Assembly (NCBI RefSeq): GCF_000423205.1
Contig: NZ_AUHN01000006.1
Coordinates: forward strand, 62,001-126,000
Direction of reading: 5' to 3'
Origin: Jonesia quinghaiensis DSM 15701
GTDB taxonomy: Bacteria; Actinomycetota; Actinomycetes; Actinomycetales; Cellulomonadaceae
Length of the DNA stretch: 64,000 nucleotides
Part shown: one piece after another, positions 62,122 through 64,000 of the stretch
Layout of the letters: every line of letters starts with the position of its first letter
How positions within the stretch are numbered: the first letter of the stretch is position 1
Program-made: the position numbers and the translations under genes
The notes under the pieces: model-generated
Seen by the model: the letters and a program-made list of their open reading frames with translations, nothing else
The model's database searches: none
What the model was told of the DNA's origin: nothing

Positions 62122-63848
62122 TGACGTCACCACAATCACGCGTCCCGGTCGCCTCAGAACCCGTCCTTGAGTTCGACAACCTCGACGTCAAGTTCGGCAC
62201 AGAGTTCGGAACCGTTCACGCCGTCAAGGGCATATCCATTCACGTACAACCCGGTGAAGTGCTTGCACTCGTTGGGGAATCAGGGTCTGGTAAGTCAGTA
62301 ACCTCGATGACGGCGTTGGGTCTTCTCCCATCAAACGCTCGTATCGGCGGGGACATCCACGTCATCGACAATCAAGTCACCTCGATGGATGACCGCCAAT
62401 TGCGGCGTATGCGCGGGAACGACGTTGCCATGGTGTTCCAAGAACCGATGACGGCGTTGAACCCTGTTCTGATGATCGGGAAGCAACTCACTGAATCACT
62501 TGAGCTGCACGACGTTGCTCACGGCCGCGAAGCTGACGCACGTGCAGTCGAACTGCTGCGCATGGTTGGTATTCCTGAACCTGAACGTCGGGTCAAGCAG
62601 TTCCCCCACGAGTTGTCCGGTGGACAACGTCAACGCGTGGTCATCGCGATGGCACTTGCGTGCGACCCTCGGGTCATCATCGCTGACGAGCCAACCACAG
62701 CTCTCGACGTTACTGTTCAGGCCGAGATTCTCGACCTTCTGCGTTCTCTTAAGGAGAAACTGAACACTGGTATCTTGCTTATCACCCACAACATGGGTGT
62801 TGTTGCGGATATGGCAGACCGCGTTGCTGTGATGTTCAAAGGCAACATCGTGGAAGAGGGCACTGCAGATGAGGTCCTTAACCGCCCGCAGCACGAATAC
62901 ACCAAACGGCTCCTTGCCGCAGTGCCACACCTAGGGCGTGGACCACAGCAGTTCGGGTTCGCACAGAAGGCCGTTGAGCCACTGCGTCCCGGACAATCTT
63001 TGGCGCTTGATGTTCAGAACCTCGTGGTGGAATACCAGCGCGTTGGTAAAACACCGTTCCGCGCTGTTGATGACGTTTCCTTCAGCGTGGCACCAGGCGA
63101 GATCGTTGGGCTTGTCGGGGAGTCAGGTTCAGGTAAGTCCACCATCGCACGGTGCTCCTTGGGTCTCATTCCGGCGCACTCTGGGACAGTCAATATCTTG
63201 GGTGAGGACCTTCACTCTATTGACCGTAAAACCGAAAAGGCGCTCCGTAAGCGCGTTGGTGTCGTCTTCCAGGATCCAGCATCCTCGCTGAACCCACGGT
63301 TCCCTATCGGTGACTGCATTGCTGAGCCACTTGTTGTTCACAAGGTTGGCAACCGTGCGTCTCAACTAGCACGCGTCGAGGAATTGCTGGATGCTGTTGA
63401 GCTTCCTCGTAACGTCATCAACCGTTACCCACACGAGTTGTCTGGTGGTCAGCGTCAACGCGTATCCATCGCTCGTGCACTCGTTCTTGACCCAGAGTTC
63501 CTCGTTGCTGACGAACCAACGTCAGCATTGGACGTCTCTGTTCAAGCGCAAGTGCTGAAGATGTTCCTTGCGCTTCAAGAGCGCTACCAGTTTGCGTGCA
63601 TCTTCGTGTCGCACGACCTCGCTGTGATCGACATGCTGGCACACCGTGTCGTGGTTCTTGAATCAGGCGCGATTGTGGAGCAAGGTACTCGCCAACAAGT
63701 TCTTGGCAACCCGCAGCAGGAATACACCAAGCGACTTATCGCTGCAGCTCCTGTTCCAGAACCCGGTGAACAGCGCCGCCGCCGTGAAGAACGCTACCGC
63801 CTCTTGGCGCAGCTTGGTGACGAGCGTACAGAACTCAAACTGAACTGA
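62121..63848 (+). CDS. Peptide ABC transporter, fused double ATP-binding protein (DppD-DppF)
   Basis: A 575-residue protein containing two complete ABC ATPase domains. First: Walker A LVGESGSGKSVTS, signature LSGGQRQRVVIA, Walker B VIIADEPTTALD. Second: LVGESGSGKSTIARC, LSGGQRQRVSIA, FLVADEPTSALD. Each has the EYTKRLLAAVP / EYTKRLIAAAP tail characteristic of oligopeptide-type ATPases. The two domains energise the paired permeases encoded just upstream. Coupled to the preceding gene by a TGATG overlap. Last gene of the operon. Confidence 0.95.
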   Translation: MTSPQSRVPVASEPVLEFDNLDVKFGTEFGTVHAVKGISIHVQPGEVLALVGESGSGKSVTSMTALGLLPSNARIGGDIHVIDNQVTSMDDRQLRRMRGNDVAMVFQEPMTALNPVLMIGKQLTESLELHDVAHGREADARAVELLRMVGIPEPERRVKQFPHELSGGQRQRVVIAMALACDPRVIIADEPTTALDVTVQAEILDLLRSLKEKLNTGILLITHNMGVVADMADRVAVMFKGNIVEEGTADEVLNRPQHEYTKRLLAAVPHLGRGPQQFGFAQKAVEPLRPGQSLALDVQNLVVEYQRVGKTPFRAVDDVSFSVAPGEIVGLVGESGSGKSTIARCSLGLIPAHSGTVNILGEDLHSIDRKTEKALRKRVGVVFQDPASSLNPRFPIGDCIAEPLVVHKVGNRASQLARVEELLDAVELPRNVINRYPHELSGGQRQRVSIARALVLDPEFLVADEPTSALDVSVQAQVLKMFLALQERYQFACIFVSHDLAVIDMLAHRVVVLESGAIVEQGTRQQVLGNPQQEYTKRLIAAAPVPEPGEQRRRREERYRLLAQLGDERTELKLN

Positions 63849-63874
63849 TTTTGTTGGGGTAGAACAACCACCAC

Positions 63875-63918
63875 GAGAGGACCACGATGCGACACTTCAC
63901 TGTGCATCGTGGTCCTCG
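63875..63918 (+). terminator. Terminator of the ABC importer operon
   Basis: GAGGACCACGATGC and GCATCGTGGTCCTC pair perfectly (14 bp) with a 13-base loop, about 28 bases after the ATPase stop. Confidence 0.85.
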
Positions 63919-63991
63919 TACGTTTCTGAGCGCACTCTGCACCGTTCTCCTGTTAGCTCTTGCGGCTGTGAGAGGAGCACAAAACGTGTGA
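63887..63991 (+). CDS. Possible small hydrophobic peptide overlapping the terminator
   Basis: A 34-codon frame begins with ATG five bases after GAGAGGA and encodes a basic start followed by a hydrophobic helix (LSALCTVLLLALAAV). Its first codons lie in the hairpin, so it may be chance. No family recognised. Confidence 0.25.
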   Translation: MRHFTVHRGPRTFLSALCTVLLLALAAVRGAQNV

Positions 63992-64000
63992 CGTGATACG

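Overview
The window looks like chromosome of a cellulolytic actinobacterium of moderate GC. Supporting signs are a UPF0182 protein, a PhoH2-type PIN-PhoH fusion, frequent GTG starts, several apparently leaderless genes, GC-rich hairpin terminators, and secreted glycoside hydrolases with family 2 carbohydrate-binding modules (CBM2) on Pro-Thr-Asp linkers. Gene content fits Micrococcales close to Jonesia or Cellulomonas. That placement is inference; no rRNA gene is present.

Region by region. 0-5 kb: tail of a UPF0182 membrane protein, an aldose 1-epimerase-like gene, two tandem initiator tRNA genes, an ArsR regulator-permease-thioredoxin operon and a GH113 mannanase-like enzyme. 5-19.5 kb: a one-strand lignocellulose cluster, in transcription order LacI regulator, GH6, GH5, GH10, GH10, GH74, GH74. 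All six enzymes are secreted and end in CBM2. Together they cover crystalline cellulose (GH6), internal cellulose cuts (GH5), xylan (two GH10) and xyloglucan (two GH74). Divergent from the regulator is a sugar-sensor-like protein ending in a PAS domain with no visible output domain. 21.7-34.9 kb: mostly housekeeping genes (universal stress protein, membrane alpha/beta hydrolase, phoH, MarR regulator, fumC, carbonic anhydrase, PfkB kinase, xseB, xseA, ispH, rmuC, ychF).

34.9-42.8 kb reads as an acquired defence island placed 16 bases after ychF. It holds an HNH protein, a small unknown protein, a fused nuclease-adenine methyltransferase with its specificity subunit (BcgI-like layout), about 1 kb with no credible gene, a DUF4177 protein, a HipBA-like toxin-antitoxin pair with a clear dyad operator, and a possible transposase scrap. 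43-56 kb is variable: lipoproteins, DUF2254 and DUF421 membrane proteins, a two-component system divergent from an alanine racemase / D-Ala-D-Ala ligase / acyltransferase operon, a GNAT pseudogene, two copies of a 70-bp palindromic repeat and an endonuclease/exonuclease/phosphatase protein. 56-64 kb: a butanediol dehydrogenase-like gene and a complete peptide-type ABC importer (lipoprotein, two permeases, one fused double ATPase).

The points most worth following up are the sensor that seems to have lost its output domain, the four-gene restriction island, the van-like arrangement of racemase, ligase, acyltransferase and two-component genes, the hairpin between the GH6 and GH5 genes, and the palindromic repeat pair.
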